Source: Parascedosporium putredinis (taxonomy: Eukaryota; Ascomycota; Sordariomycetes; Microascales; Microascaceae). From it: 64,000 bases of DNA. How positions within the stretch are numbered: the stretch's first letter is position 1; every line of letters starts with the position of its first letter. The translations under genes were made by a program, and so were the position numbers. This document shows positions 38,001 to 50,914 of the stretch, in pieces. The stretch is from assembly GCA_949357655.1 (NCBI GenBank), contig CASHTG010000017.1, positions 1,674,001-1,738,000 on the forward strand, read 5' to 3'. Under the pieces are notes generated by a model. It saw only the letters and a list, made by a program, of their open reading frames with translations, was not told the origin of the DNA and did not search any database.

Positions 38001-41000
38001 GCGGGAAGCTGGACTTTCGACGATAATAGTCACGAGAAGCATGCGCACGACTCTGCCGGGTGTTTTATGTGACTGGCCGGGCTGCCACCTAGGAGCTAGC
38101 GAACAGATCTGTGCAAACCAGCCTCGGTCGCCTCAGGCGTTTTTTACTGGTGAGACCTAGCCCAAACAGTAGTTTCCGTGTGTCAACGGGCGAGCCTCTT
38201 TCGCGATTTAAGTGTCGTATGACCATGACTGCTAAACCTAGCCGCTGGCTCTCCTTCTTCGTTCCTTTTTGCCTTTTTCCCCTTCCTTCTTCTTTCTCTT
38301 TTGGGCCAATGACAAAGGCGGTGTGTACTCGCTCACCTTCGGTGTATGGACATAATAGGATTCTTGATTTCTTGGCACATGAAGGGTGGCGTATTTCTCG
38401 CCTTCCCTTCCGTTGGCAGGACTGTGAGGGCATTTTCGGTTCTCGGGTTCTTGGGGGAGGTTCTGGCGGCCTGTTTGCCTTGATCCTCCCTGCGGCGCCT
38501 TCCCGTTCTGCACCTTGAACTGAGGGGAGGCTAACACATCCGAACCCATGCTAGGAAAGGGAGACCCCAGCAGCAAGCACCTTTTGTGATGCGCCTTTCC
38601 GCTCGCGACGTCCTCGTGTCTCGCCCCACCGTTCCGATGCAGCTTCCCCGTTCTTTCTTTGAGGCACAGATATTTCTGGTTCTGGGCGACACTTAAAGCG
38701 TTCTCGCTAGATTCATACTAGACGTGGCGCGTCTGGAGTCACCTCGGGCCGTCACCAACAGCAACGGGAGGGGTTCTCTGTTGAAGAAAATTTATTTTTA
38801 TGATGACCAGTCAACTCACAGAGAGCCCCTCGCCTTAGCTGAAGCTTGTTAAAGGAATGACGAGATATCCCCGTTTCGAGGTAGGACCGGGAGTGACGGG
38901 AGCCGCACAAGTATTCGCGGTGATGGGGCCGAGGCCTGGAGAGAGCACTGAGAGGTGTACGTCGTACATACGCCAGACCTCGTTCAAGGATTTACCTCCA
39001 TCTATTTAGAAGCTTGACAAAAGGCATCAATCCTTGACAACTGGCGGTATGGTCTACGAGTAGTTCCTTGCTTGCGGAGGGCACACGGCAAAGGCGGGAT
39101 CTATCCGATAGCCCTTTTTGCGCCCACTTTCCCTCGGATGCCGCCCAACAAAGTGCGCAGTAGTGAGGGTGCGATCTCCGCGGGGTGCTCTAGCCTGTCA
39201 TCCTGTGTGCCCCTCTCCTCTCCTCCCCCAATAATTACGTAGAGGGATTTCGAAAGGGAAGAAAAGAAAAAGAAAGACGAGCTAGAATTGAGCCATTTAC
39301 AGGTCGGAAGGGATGCTTATTGGGGCGCCCTTTTCTCTGGGTTGCAGAGTATCGATCAATATGGTGGATAAGCGCAATGGACGAGGCATTCCGCTGCAAA
39401 GAGTCTTGTCTTTCGAATGGAAGCTGGAAGGTGTGCTGACAGGTAGTGCTGTGGTAGTTTACCGCACTGGTGCGCGGCTCCAGACTACGACCGTTCTACC
39501 TTTGCACCATTTATCGCGCAAGTGCCTCAGCTTGGACCATGCTCTTTGTCGAGGCGATCAAATCGGAACAACAGTGCCCCGCACGGAGTACAAGGATGCG
39601 CGACATTTCGTGCAAGGTATGATTCCCACCACCTGGTCCTGGCGAGCGATGGACCGCCCGTGGGCATGGGGGCAAGAGCGGCGGACGGACTCTGGATCGA
39701 CCATTTTCATTATCATTTTTATGGGACCGGGGCTAGTACGATTGGCCAGAGGCGCGAAGGAAACGTGGGACAATGGGTCCAAAAATGGACCGAGCCATTC
39801 AGACATTGGCATCCGCGCTTGGGCATCGGAAAAGTCTCATAGAGACGAGTGGGAATTGGGATGGTCCTCCTTGTGCGCTCGCTTCTCGATGAACTCGACT
39901 CCAGTTGCTCGTTTCGTCGGGAGCGACGAGAACTAACAACTACGAGCCGTACCTATAGCATCGTCTGCTTCCCTGCTGAGACGAGGCTGGGTGCGGTGCC
40001 GTGTAACTACAAGTAAGGGATATGGGAACGGAGACATCATTCCCGGCATACGGACAGGCAGTTGAGACGACCCAAGGGTCACCTTGTGAACAATAGTGTT
40101 TGGAGTTGCCATGGAAAAAAATTGTCCCACCAGGCTTATGAAATAAAGGTGTTTATACGACTGGAAGGTTATTATCGAGTATCCATAAACATCCCGAGAA
40201 AGGGCGAAAACGGCTAACTCGCTGGCCGGCTCCACTCAGATAACCTGCCGCACCAGAAACGATAAAAGAAGTTTGTCATTCGGCGCCGCCTTTTTTGGAG
40301 GAGGGTTTAGGTAATACCTTTCCGTCACAAAACTCACCGAGTGGACTCCGGCGCGCGAGGCCGGGGATGGAGGAAATTCTCGACTCTTCCCGGAGGCAAC
40401 AAAGATGGAACCAGGGGGTGGCACGGAAAAGAGCGGAAGGACAAGGTAACGCAAGAAGGCAATGTTAGAAGAAAATCAAATAATCAGGGTGGGAAAGCGA
40501 CAAGTCGCTCTGGTCTCTTTTCTCTCTCTCGGACAGGCCGCCGGCGGTTGTAGGAAAAGGGGGGTTCAGGCCGCCGTGGCGACTGCCTTGCTTGACACCT
40601 CCGAAGGCGAGACCGACATCCTTCTTGCAGGCGATACGACTAACCGCTGGTAGCGGGATAAGGGGTTAAAAAAAAGCCCTCCCCTTTAAAACGGTGGTTA
40701 TTAGGTTCTTCTAGTCAGGTGTGTGCCTTGCTGACCGCTAGAAAGCTTTTCCAGCCCATCCCCGATCCAAGACCGCCGGGCTAAGTAGGGATAAAATGCC
40801 CAAACTGAATACCGAACAACGGTGTCGTCATTGCTGCGGCGTTCTCGGCCTGACAGGACTTCAACTCACCCAAGGCCAGCGCTAGGGTCCCGGCCCACCT
40901 CGGCTTTCTCTGCTACTCAATCCTCTTCCTTGTCCATCTTCCAGGGCTTTCCCTTCCTGTTCATTCCGCCTGTGGCCGGTTGGTACTGGGACAGATTCCT

Positions 41001-43522
41001 TGTACCTTTGTCATCAGTCAACCGACCAAATATCCTGTACTTTTCGTACCCTGACCATCTCGATTTTCAGCAGCCTTTTGTTAGTGTCATTTTCCCATCC
41101 TTTTGGGCCATCGCAGGACCGCTGCATGTGCCCGCGGAGGAAAATCGCGCAACGCTGTCCTACTTCCTACCTGGGAGGCTCGCTTTTTCTCGCTCCCCGC
41201 CCTCCCCCGTCCATTTACTTCGTAGATTCCTCCGCCCGCTCGCTCTCAATCCGCGGCCTTTGTAAAATACACCCTCAGTACAAATTCAATAGGGTCACTG
41301 GACACTGTATACGAAATACCTCTGTCCGCTAAAAGGGAAGAAAAAAGCCCAGGAAGCCCTGTCCCCAAAGGCTCGCATCCTGAGTGGATTGATCCAGTGC
41401 CCATACGCGGATAAGGAATTACCAGGCCGGACGGGTCATTTGGCTAGCAACAAAGCGCGTCTCTTTTTCTCTGAGGATGGCAGGAGAAGAGAAGGGGAGA
41501 AAAATAAAATAAAAGATTTTGCTAGACCTAGTCTGCCGACCGAGATAAGGACTATCATCAAATGTCACAACGAGTCCCTTTTGCTGAAAGAGAGAATAAC
41601 CGGAGGCCAAGACATGTCCAAGTAAACCCCCATTTTCTCTGTAGGTCTCTCTTGGGTCATGAGAGCCCTGTGCCAAGCCGAGCTACAATTTCACCTAGAT
41701 TTGAGGATCAACGGCAGAAGAGAGGCGCGTTTGACGGTCAGGACGACATCAGCACGGAGCTCTGGGGGTGGTTCATTTTTTGAGTCCAATCGCCGTGGAG
41801 AAATATTTGGGGGTTGCAGAGTGGGGGACACGGACGACACCACGGCGAGGGAGTAATGTTTCTTTGTTTACATCTCGCCGTTGCCGTTTTCAGACAAAAA
41901 GCAACCGAACTTGGTTGGTCACTTGGTTGGGTCAACAGTGTCTTTGCACAGTATGCGCAACACGACCCGGTGGGACATCGTTCTCCCCCTCAGTACCTAT
42001 CGAGGGGGAGAAATTCACCTCGTCTATTGCGCGGAGCCCAATCCAGCGCCGCAAGAGGCACGCTGTCGCGAGCGCCTTCTGCAATCCATGCCAGTTGATA
42101 GGACGGTCCTTGGAAGGCCCTGGTCTTCTCCGATTAGCTCTGGAGAAGGTACATGACATGCCATAACCGAGCACATCCAAAGAACATGCCAGGTCGAGAT
42201 ACCGGCTATCGTAAACCTCATATCACCCTCAGGTCAGGGCTAATAAGAGCCAAGGAGAAAAGACCAAATTACGGGGGCCCCTTTACCTTGAGCGACTCAT
42301 TGATGTCGGCAAACGCGTCTTGGAAGACGAGAGAGGGCAATTGAAGCATCGGTCTTATCTTGAGCGTCGAGAGAGTCTATACTATGAACGGCCGAAAAAA
42401 ATCCCTGCATCAACAATCCTGGGGTATTTGCTGGGCAAGGTCCCATGGTAGCCTGAACAGGAACTGAGGAGCTCCAGATGCATGTTATAGCAGAGATGGG
42501 TTATTGGTCAATTAGAACCTGTCAAGGAATTGACTGCCCAGGGAAGCTTAACGCGTTATTTCATGATTGTCGCCCGCACTGTGTCCTGTTCTTTGCCTCC
42601 CACGTTCACATCGCCTGAGTGGGATGGGCTCTGGTCGAGTGCTCGAAGCCACCCACTCTGGCCTGGCTTTTACCATTTCCCAAGGATCAATTTGACCCGT
42701 TCTGTCGTTTGAAGCTAGCGACGAGACAGTCATCGCAAACATCAGGCTCTCGGCCGCCAGGGAGGACAGTGTCGCCCAGTAGGCCTGATACCTGGAGCAG
42801 TGTACTGTCTGAGTAGATCTCGCCCGGAGCGAGTTGACGGATGGAGTGTGCCGACCCGGAGTTCGAGCGAGGTACACGGGCAAATGACGAAAGTCACTTG
42901 AGGCGAGCAACAAATGGACTCGCCGACCAGAGTTCTTTTCCACATGGACCCAGGGCGAGGCCGTCTGTTGATCAGTGCGTTGCTGGTGCGGGTGCTCGAT
43001 TTTTTTCTCTTTGCTCCGGTTTTTTTTTTCCCTTCCCTGCCTGCAGGCGAGAAAAGATCGGGGTTCGGATTGGCCTATTATCAGTAAGAGCCCTGTGCCC
43101 TGGACGTATTTTTGTAGTGGTCGGCAAAGATGGTCGCCACCGATTTGACACGCCCTCCACCCGAGCACATCTCCACAACACGCCCCCGCTCCTCCCGGTC
43201 CTAGTTTTCGCTCGTCAGGTACGTACCTCTAGTGCAACTGGAGCAAGCTACTGTTGTTGGGAGCAGTTCCAGTGGAGAGAGCTTTCCTCATATATTCGCG
43301 AGTCTCTCCCTCATCTTCTCCCAAGACCTTCCTTCTCTTCTTCTTTCCCTTCTCCATCACCCACGAAGGTTTCCAGTTTGCGCTTAAAAATTGGCCCTCA
43401 AATTTCGTGTGGTGGTGTCTCTGGAGGCTCGCCTTCCTTCTCTTGTCTTGTTTTAGGAATTTTCCTTTGCGCCACCTTTTGACCCTCTCCCCTCAACCCA
43501 CTTTTTCTTCCTTTACAACCCG

Positions 43523-43534
43523 AAATATAAAGCT
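43523..43534 (+). promoter_or_regulatory. TATA-like element of the H+-ATPase gene
   Basis: GAAATATAAAGC lies about 205 bases upstream of the start codon, after a CT-rich stretch (43480-43515). The sequence downstream is A/C-rich with AACA repeats, typical of leaders of highly expressed fungal genes. The assignment is by sequence only. Confidence 0.4.
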
Positions 43535-43734
43535 CACACAGATCTCACCTGTGTGATTCTTTTCATTTCACAACATTCCATTCACTTCCCAGAAGGCCAA
43601 TTGAATTGGAAAGGGAACAAAAGAGGACTAGGTCATTCCTCCAAGAAGTGTTCGCCAGAGCTTTACAACCAAGCTCGCTTTGCACCTAGCAACACTTGTT
43701 GAACACCTTACAACAACAAGCAATTTCAACAAAC

Positions 43735-46700
43735 ATGGCTGATCTTGCATCGGCCTCGGCCCAGCCTACGGGCTATGACGAGAAGAAGGACGTGAAGCCT
43801 GCCCATCCTGTGGCCCCCGCCGGCGAGGATTTGGAAGATGATGAGGATCTCGATGCTCTCATCGATGAGCTTGAGTCCCAGGACGGACACGATTTCGAAG
43901 AAGAGGGCGAGGAGGACGCCCACGGCAATGTTCGCCAGGTCCCCGACGACATGCTCCAGACCTCCACCGTCACCGGTCTCACCAACGACGAGGTTCTCGC
44001 TCGTCGCCGCAAGTATGGTTTGAACGCCATGAAGGAAGAGCGCGTATGTTTTAACCCCTCCCCTCATTCCCTGCCCTGCCCTGCATAACATCGTGACCCC
44101 GCTCGTCTTGTTTTCAAGAAGATGAAAAAAGACGCGTTTTTGGGGCGGTCACGTTGCAATGAAGCAGACGGCAGGAGCGATCATTGGTAAACCGGACCTT
44201 GCTCACATATTCTATTACAGGAAAACTTGATTCTCAAGTTCCTCGGCTTCTTCGTCGGCCCTGTCCAGTTCGTCATGGAGGCTGCCGCCGTTCTTGCCGC
44301 TGGTCTTCAGCATTGGGTCGATTTTGGTGTGATTTGCGGTCTCCTTCTGCTCAACGCTTGCGTTGGTTTCATTCAGGAATACCAGGCTGGTTCTATCGTC
44401 GAGGAGCTCAAGAAGACCCTCGCTCTTAAGGCTGTTGTTCTCCGTGATGGTACCCTCAAGGAAGTTGAGGCTCCCGAGGTCGTTCCCGGTGACATTCTCC
44501 AGGTTGAAGGTAGGTACCCACCCCCAAAAACGCGCTTTCCACGCGTTTGCAGTATATCACGTGATTTCACGTCACTAACAAAATGCTCACAGAGGGTACC
44601 ATTATTCCCGCTGACGGCCGTATCGTCACCGAGGAGGCCTTCCTTCAGGTCGATCAGTCCGCCATCACCGGAGAGTCCCTTGCTGTTGACAAGCACGTCA
44701 ACGACCAGTGCTATGCTTCCTCCGCCGTCAAGCGTGGTGAGGCTTTCATCGTCGTTACTGCTACTGGTGACAGCACCTTCGTTGGTCGCGCTGCTGCCCT
44801 CGTCTCTCAGGCTTCCGCCGGCACTGGTCACTTCACCGAGGTTCTCAACGGTATCGGTACTGTGCTTCTCATCCTCGTCATCTTGACCAACTTGATTGTC
44901 TGGGTTTCCTCGTTCTACCGCTCCGTCGGTATCGTCCCCATCTTGGAGTTCACCCTCGCCATTACCATTATCGGTGTCCCCGTCGGTCTTCCCGCTGTCG
45001 TCACCACCACCATGGCTGTCGGTGCTGCCTACCTCGCCAAGAAGAAGGCTATCGTCCAGAAGCTCTCCGCTATTGAGTCTCTTGCCGGTGTCGAGATTCT
45101 GTGCTCTGACAAGACTGGTACCCTCACCAAGAACAAGCTCTCTTTCTGAGCCCTACACCGTCGCCGGTGTTGACCCCGATGACCTCATGTTGACTGCCTG
45201 CTTGGCCGCTTCCCGCAAGAAGAAGGGTATGGATGCCATCGACAAGGCTTTCCTCAAGTCTCTCCGCTTCTACCCCGTGCCAAGTCTGTCCTTTCCAAGT
45301 ACAAGGTCATTGACTTCCACCCCTTCGATCCCGTCTCCAAGAAGGTCACCGCCGTCGTCGAGTCTCCTCAGGGCGAGCGTATCACCTGCGTCAAGGGTGC
45401 TCCTCTTTTCGTTCTCTCCACTGTTGAGCAGGATCACCCCATTCCCGAGGATGTCGACCAGGCCTACAAGAACAAGGTTGCCGAGTTCGCTACCCGTGGT
45501 TTCCGCTCTCTTGGTGTTGCCCGCAAGCGAGGTGAGGGCTCTTGGGAGATTCTCGGAATCATGCCCTGCTCTGATCCCCCTCGTCACGATACCGCCCGCA
45601 CTATCAACGAAGCCAAGCGTCTCGGTCTCTCCATCAAGATGTTGACTGGTGATGCCGTCGGTATTGCTCGTGAAACCTCTCGTCAGCTTGGTCTCGGTAC
45701 TAATGTCTACAACGCTGAGCGCCTCGGTCTTGGTGGCGGTGGTGACATGCCCGGTTCCGAGGTTTACGATTTCGTCGAGGCTGCCGATGGTTTCGCCGAG
45801 GTCTTCCCCAGCACAAGTACAACGTCGTCGAGATTCTCCAGCAGCGTGGTTACCTCGTTGCCATGACTGGTGACGGTGTCAACGATGCCCCCTCGCTGAA
45901 GAAGGCTGATACCGGTATTGCCGTCGAAGGTGCTTCTGATGCCGCTCGTTCCGCCGCTGATATCGTTTTCCTTGCCCCCGGTCTCGGTGCCATCATTGAC
46001 GCTCTCAAGACTTCCCGCCAGATTTTCCATCGTATGTACGCCTACGTTGTCTACCGTATCGCCTTGTCCATCCACTTGGAGATCTTCCTTGGTCTCTGGA
46101 TCGTCATCATGAACAGGTCGCTCAACATCAACTTGGTTGTCTTCATTGCCATCTTTGCCGATATCGCTACCCTTGCCATTGCCTACGATAACGCCCCCTA
46201 CTCGTCGACTCCCGTCAAGTGGAACCTTCCCAAGCTCTGGGGAATGTCCGTCGTCCTCGGTGTTGTTCTTGCCATCGGTACCTGGATTGTCCTCACCACC
46301 ATGCTCGCTGCTGGCTCTCCAAACGGTGGTATCGTCCAGAACTTCGGTAACGTTGATGCCGTTCTCTTCCTCGAGATCTCGCTCACTGAGAACTGGCTCA
46401 TCTTCATCACTCGTGCCAACGGTCCCTTCTGGTCTTCTCTTCCCTCGTGGCAGCTTGCCGGCGCCATTCTCGTCGTCGACATTATCGCCACCTGCTTCAC
46501 CATTTGGGGTTGGTTCGAGAACAGCGACACCTCCATCGTCGCTGTCGTCCGTATCTGGATCTTCTCCATCGGTGTCTTCTGCGTCATGGGTGGTGTTTAC
46601 TACCTTCTCCAGGGCAGCCAGGGCTTTGACAACCTCATGCATGGCAAGTCCATCAAGGGCAGCCAGAAGCAGCGATCCCTCGAGGATTTCGGTAAGTTTT

Positions 46701-46824
46701 ATCTCTTATACTCACCACGATGGGTCTATCCCTCTGTAAAGAATTTGCTTGCTAACCTTTTCTGTTCTTCCTTTTAGTTGTCTCGCTCCAGCGTGTCTCG
46801 ACCCAGCACGAGAAGTCTGCTTAA
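43735..46824 (+). CDS. pma-1: Plasma-membrane H+-ATPase (P3A type)
   Basis: This is the electrogenic proton pump that energises nutrient uptake. Exons are 43735-44043, 44221-44509, 44593-46691 and 46778-46824. I chose ATG 43735 (MADLASASAQ) over an in-frame upstream ATG at 43696 because it matches the family start and sits in an A/C-rich context. The N-terminus is acidic (EDLEDDEDLDALIDELES). Visible motifs are ITGES near 44664, CSDKTGTLT with the phosphorylated Asp at 45108-45110, TGDAVGIARE near 45650 and TGDGVNDAP near 45866. Membrane segments lie on both sides. The short last exon carries the C-terminal regulatory tail (VSLQRVSTQHEKSA), whose Ser/Thr correspond to the glucose-regulated sites in yeast. 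Breaks: two bases lost in CTCTCT at 45138-45143 (false stop at 45147) and C losses at 45273-45276 and 45806-45809. Restored, the exons sum to a multiple of three and give 915 residues, as expected. Confidence 0.97.
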
Positions 46825-47867
46825 ATGCACGATATAAGATACCAGATGTGGCCAAGAGGAGGATCGATTGGACAAGGCAATACCAACACAAGCTTCGGCC
46901 GGTGCTGATATCGAGCCATCCTCGGAACCACATCACCAACTTTTATACTCCTAGGCCCCATGGGCAGGTGTCTGCAGCTTGTATGCAAGCCAATGACGCT
47001 TGTCCTGGGTGCTCCTGATAGATATGCCTGCTTAGCGGGCACCTTTTTCTCTGTCCAAATTTTTTTACATGCTGTTTTTGCCTCGCGCTAATACACATGA
47101 GAAGTTGATAGACCAGGGGGCATGTTGGACCCTGTTGACTACAAGAAGTTAATGAAAAATAAAAAAATAAAAGTTTAAAAAAACCAATTGCCTCTGTTCC
47201 CGTGATCAGTGATCGTTTCTACTAGAGAAGGAGAGTTGTGGATGTGGATACTGGCGGGCATCAATGTAGATGACATGACGGCGCCCACCCAAGAAGCGTT
47301 GGGAGGTTGCACGCAAACGACGAAAACCGCTCTGAAACTGGTGTCGCCTCTTCTCCTCTGGCACCATGGGTTCGAGTTAAATTATCCTAGTTTCAAACGA
47401 TGCAAGCTATATATTGTCATCATTTATCTGTACCACCAGTTCTTTTCCTCCTCCGGTTACAGTTAGGTCAGTGGTCAACTTGTTGCGCTGTTGCTCATTA
47501 GATGGCTGCTTGGATTGTGTCAGTCAGCCAAATAATATGTGCACGTCAATTGATGTATCCTGCAAGTGGTGGGCAAAACGTTGATCTGATCTTCTCGAGC
47601 CAATCAACGAAGCGAGTCTACCCAGCACAGCGTTTCTTTTGCTAGTCGAGTACATGTATCGAACAACTACATCGACTACTAGATATCGAGCTTAAACCCT
47701 TTTTAATATTTCGACCCGCCCCCTGCCTTTCGTATATGATATATGATACCCATTTTACGTGTCCCCTACGACGGACTTGGTACGAGACAAGTCGAGCGAT
47801 GCGGTCGAGACGCTGGTAGATTCTACACACTTACCTCCGAGTCCATCTCAGAGCCTTCCACGCCACC
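46825..47867. other. Intergenic region downstream of the H+-ATPase gene
   Basis: About 1 kb with the H+-ATPase 3' UTR, including an A/T-rich stretch at 47150-47185 (AAAAATAAAAAAATAAAA-like), and the promoter of the next gene. No gene is recognised. Confidence 0.5.
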
Positions 47868-49898
47868 ATGCCTCCCCGTGAAATACCGGGCTTCTATTAC
47901 GGTGTGTTTCCACTTTCCTCTCCCTCAGCAGATCAAAATTCCCTACATTCACACGCCCGCTAGCTCTTTGGCGTGGCGTGGGCCCCTTGGTATCGATTGC
48001 TAATCCGGGGTGGGGGGAACTTCATCAGATGAGGCCAGAGGCAAGTACTTCAAGATCGAAGGTCGAGCCACGGCACCGGTCAGCGCACCCTGGTCCGCGG
48101 ACAACGTGAAGAAGCGCAAGCGCGCGGAAAAGGCCGAGAGGAAACGCCAGGCAGCCGAGGCGCGGACGCGTACGACCTTGGCGGGCGAGGCCAAGCCGCG
48201 CCCCGTCGGACGGAGGGTGCGCTCGGTCCACGCGGAGCCCGGGGTCTAGCGGGCGCCGTGCTGGAGGCCGAGTGTACGGGCCGGGCGAGGAGGGTGCGGA
48301 GCGTGGCGATATCCGGGCCTCGCTGTTTTGCGAGAGGCTCAAGGCGGTGGGGGAGGTGGTTGTGGGCGAGGCGGAGGAGGTTGGGTGGGACGGGGACTTG
48401 GTGGGATCGTTTGGGGTGGATTGGGGAGGGGATGGGTCGGCGCTGCCGGCTGTGTATGCGGGTATGCGCTCTTGTATTTCTTCCTGTCTTTGTTCCCTGT
48501 CTTGGTGGTGTGCTTCGTGTCCTGGTGAAAGGAAACATCACGAGTCTGTGACGTTTTTCAAGGTCTAAAGAGCTGGCGAGTGCTAACGGAAACTTCGCAG
48601 GGAGACTTCTTCACCAGGGGAGGATGGTGATGTACTCGCAGTATATCCCGAAAGACGCGGCCGGTCGGTACGTTGCCATCCCATCCCAGCCAGGGCCTTG
48701 AGAGCTTTTGCTCCCCTGTTCTCGCTTGCCCAACACCCTCCTCTTCCCACTTTATCCCACCCACGCTGACGAGATTTTTGGATAGAGTCTGCTTCAACCC
48801 TAGGAGGAACGGCGGCTGGCAGTTTCCGCCGGGGGCCAGCAGTCCCTCATCGTTCCCGAGTTCTCCTCCATCAACTGCAGCCCCTCGAGCCACGTCGTTT
48901 TCATGGCCGGCCTGTCCAACCCGGCAGCCTTTATGACGTTTACGTGGCTCACGCGCATATCTTATGCCTCTCTCACAGATGACCGTCCACTCAGGGGCAT
49001 ACGGCAAAGTGAGTCCCCTCCTTTGTTTTTTTTTCCAAATCAGCCATCCCCCAAACATAGTAAAGAAAGGGACAGAAGAAACTAACAAGAGACCGCCCTT
49101 TCCCCTCTCCCAGTCAGCGGCGCCTGTCTTCCAAGACTCCCCCGGCCCAGCCTCCAACCAACTCACCTCCTACACCGCAACCCTCCCCGAGCAGCACCGC
49201 TCCCTCTTCTGCTTCGCCGGCACCAACCGCGGCGTCCTCGCCCTCCACACGACCGGCGACACCGCATGGGTCCACCAGACTCGTTCCGCCGGCGACATCT
49301 TCTCCACCGACTGCCACGCCTCCGACCCGAACCTCCTCCTCGCCGCCGGCCGCCGCGGCATCGTCACCCTCGCCGACATGCGCGTCGGGCCCTCGGACGG
49401 CACCCCGCTGACGTTTACCCACGGCTCCTCCGTCACGCACCTCCGCGCCGCCCCCGACGGGAACCCCTACCGCCTCGTCGTCGCCGGCCTCGAGAACAAG
49501 ATGGCCATCTACGATCGTCGCTGGCTCGCCCGCTCCTCGCGCCACCACTCCCCGGCCGGGGTTCTTCTTCCTCGGCTTCCTCTTCTCCTACCCACCCCGC
49601 CACCCTCCCTTACCTCCCCTTCCCCGAGTACCGCAACCGCGTAAGGCTGCATATTGGCTGGGACGCGGACCCGTCCCTAGGCCTCATCATCGCCGCCCAC
49701 GACCAAGGTTCCGTGGCCGTGTACTCCGCCATCTCCGGACACAGAGTCGGCAATGTGCCGCTGAAACCCGGTCAGAAAGGTCCCGTCAGCTGCGTGCGCG
49801 TCGGCCGCATGGGTGGGGACGACATGCCGAGCGTGCTCGTCGGGGCCGGAGGCGGGATCCTGGTGCATTCATGCGTGTCGGATGGGGAGGAGTCGTGA
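47868..49898 (+). CDS. DCAF4-like WD40 protein
   Basis: The N-terminus MPPREIPGFYY|DEARGKYFKI has the PGFYYD...YFKI signature that I associate with DCAF4/WDR21, WD40 substrate receptors of CUL4-DDB1 ubiquitin ligases. ATG 47868 is in a strong context (CCACCATG). Supported borders: exon 47868-47901, intron 47902-48028, exon 48029-48461, intron 48462-48600, exon 48601-48667, intron 48668-48785, exon from 48786, intron 49009-49113, last exon 49114-49898. A Lys/Arg-rich coil (KKRKRAEKAERKRQ) follows the start. The last exon has WD-like strands (HRSLFCFAGTNRGVLAL, DPNLLLAAGRRGIVTLAD, NPYRLVVAGLENKMAIYDRR). Frame breaks occur at 48247-48249 (false TAG), about 48275, about 48840 and about 49556-49560. 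Exon 4 is uncertain: MTVHSGAYGK before the 49009 donor fits the next exon in phase, so a small extra intron may end at 48979. The WD40 call is good; the partner is inferred. Confidence 0.75.
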
Positions 49899-50914
49899 CG
49901 GGCAATAAATAAATGCATCTTCATGTCCCGACCGCTCGAGGAGACGAAGGAGAGCGAGTCCCCTAAACGACACATGTAACAGGTTTTATATCATGGGTTT
50001 CCTTTCTTTTTGGATTCTTACGGCCTTGATGTTATACCCCCCTTACCCAGTCTAGAAAGAGTTGTTACATGTAGAAGGAATCTAAAAGTATTTTTGCTCG
50101 TCACCAACGCCATGCCGCACCCCGCCGCCGGTGTGATCTCGTAGTCCTCTTGTCGTGATTTCCCATACCCATCAACACACTTGCGAGGTGAATGAACACC
50201 AACCCAAAAACATCTCTTTATGAGTCGCGCCAGACCTGCCCTTTTTCCTCCCATCTGTTTGGAACATGAGAATAGAAAAAAAGAAACCAACCGTACCGAT
50301 ATATACATACGCTGATGGGTCGCGGTACCCCGACAGGGAGAGCCCGTTTAACCAAACCGGGGCCCCGTACTTCCCGCGACCGATCCGATATATCTAGCCC
50401 GAGCCCCCAAAGGGTATGTGCTGCTGCTACCAACAGTTCAGTCCCGTTATCCCTATGCGCGCTTCCAAGGCGATCCCTTTCCGTAGTGCCGTGGCCTCCC
50501 GGCCAAGCCAAAGCCGAAATCCAACCCCATATTACGTTGGGTATATATATAAAATGATTAAAAAAGAAAAGAACGCCAGATATGTACCCTTTACATATAC
50601 CCTTTGTCTCATACCCGATACCTCAACCTGACCCAAAAAGAACAATCCCAAAGCGCCCGAGGAGAGAAAACTTCAAAGGAAGAAAAGACAACACAGGCGG
50701 CTGTAGGCCGTGTTCCAAAGTCTAGACTAGCTGGGGGTGACGGTGACTAGCTCTTCGTATGCAAAATGCACCCCTGCAGTTTCCCTTTATGACCATGCAA
50801 GGCCAAGAACAAGAAGAAAAAAGAGAAAGGTTCCATCAGATGTGATTTCTGACCGCAAGGTTTTTTTCATTCTTTAAACAAGGCGTGTATACCAAGTTCT
50901 TAGTTGCAATGTTA
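49899..50914. other. Intergenic region between convergent genes
   Basis: About 1 kb holding the 3' UTRs of the DCAF4-like gene and the bZIP gene. No frame resembles a protein family. Confidence 0.5.

Larger units (their letters stand above)
31309..43734. other. About 12.4 kb without a recognisable gene
   Basis: Many short open frames occur (longest 207 codons at 39313-39936), but none carries known motifs, coherent splice sites or the codon bias of the flanking genes. The region holds a GAT microsatellite (32040-32058) and several CT-rich or GA-rich tracts: 35500-35660, 38260-38310, 39205-39290 and 41200-41240. The last about 500 bases (43240-43730) are CT-rich and belong to the H+-ATPase promoter and leader. 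Given the base losses elsewhere, a poorly conserved gene could be hidden by frameshifts. Confidence 0.4.

Noticed and set aside
39313..39936. 207-codon open frame
   Set aside because: No motifs, no splice support, and one frame of this length is expected by chance in a window this size.
42548..43482. Two overlapping 200-codon frames on opposite strands upstream of the H+-ATPase gene
   Set aside because: Neither has known motifs or splice logic; the region is the pump promoter.
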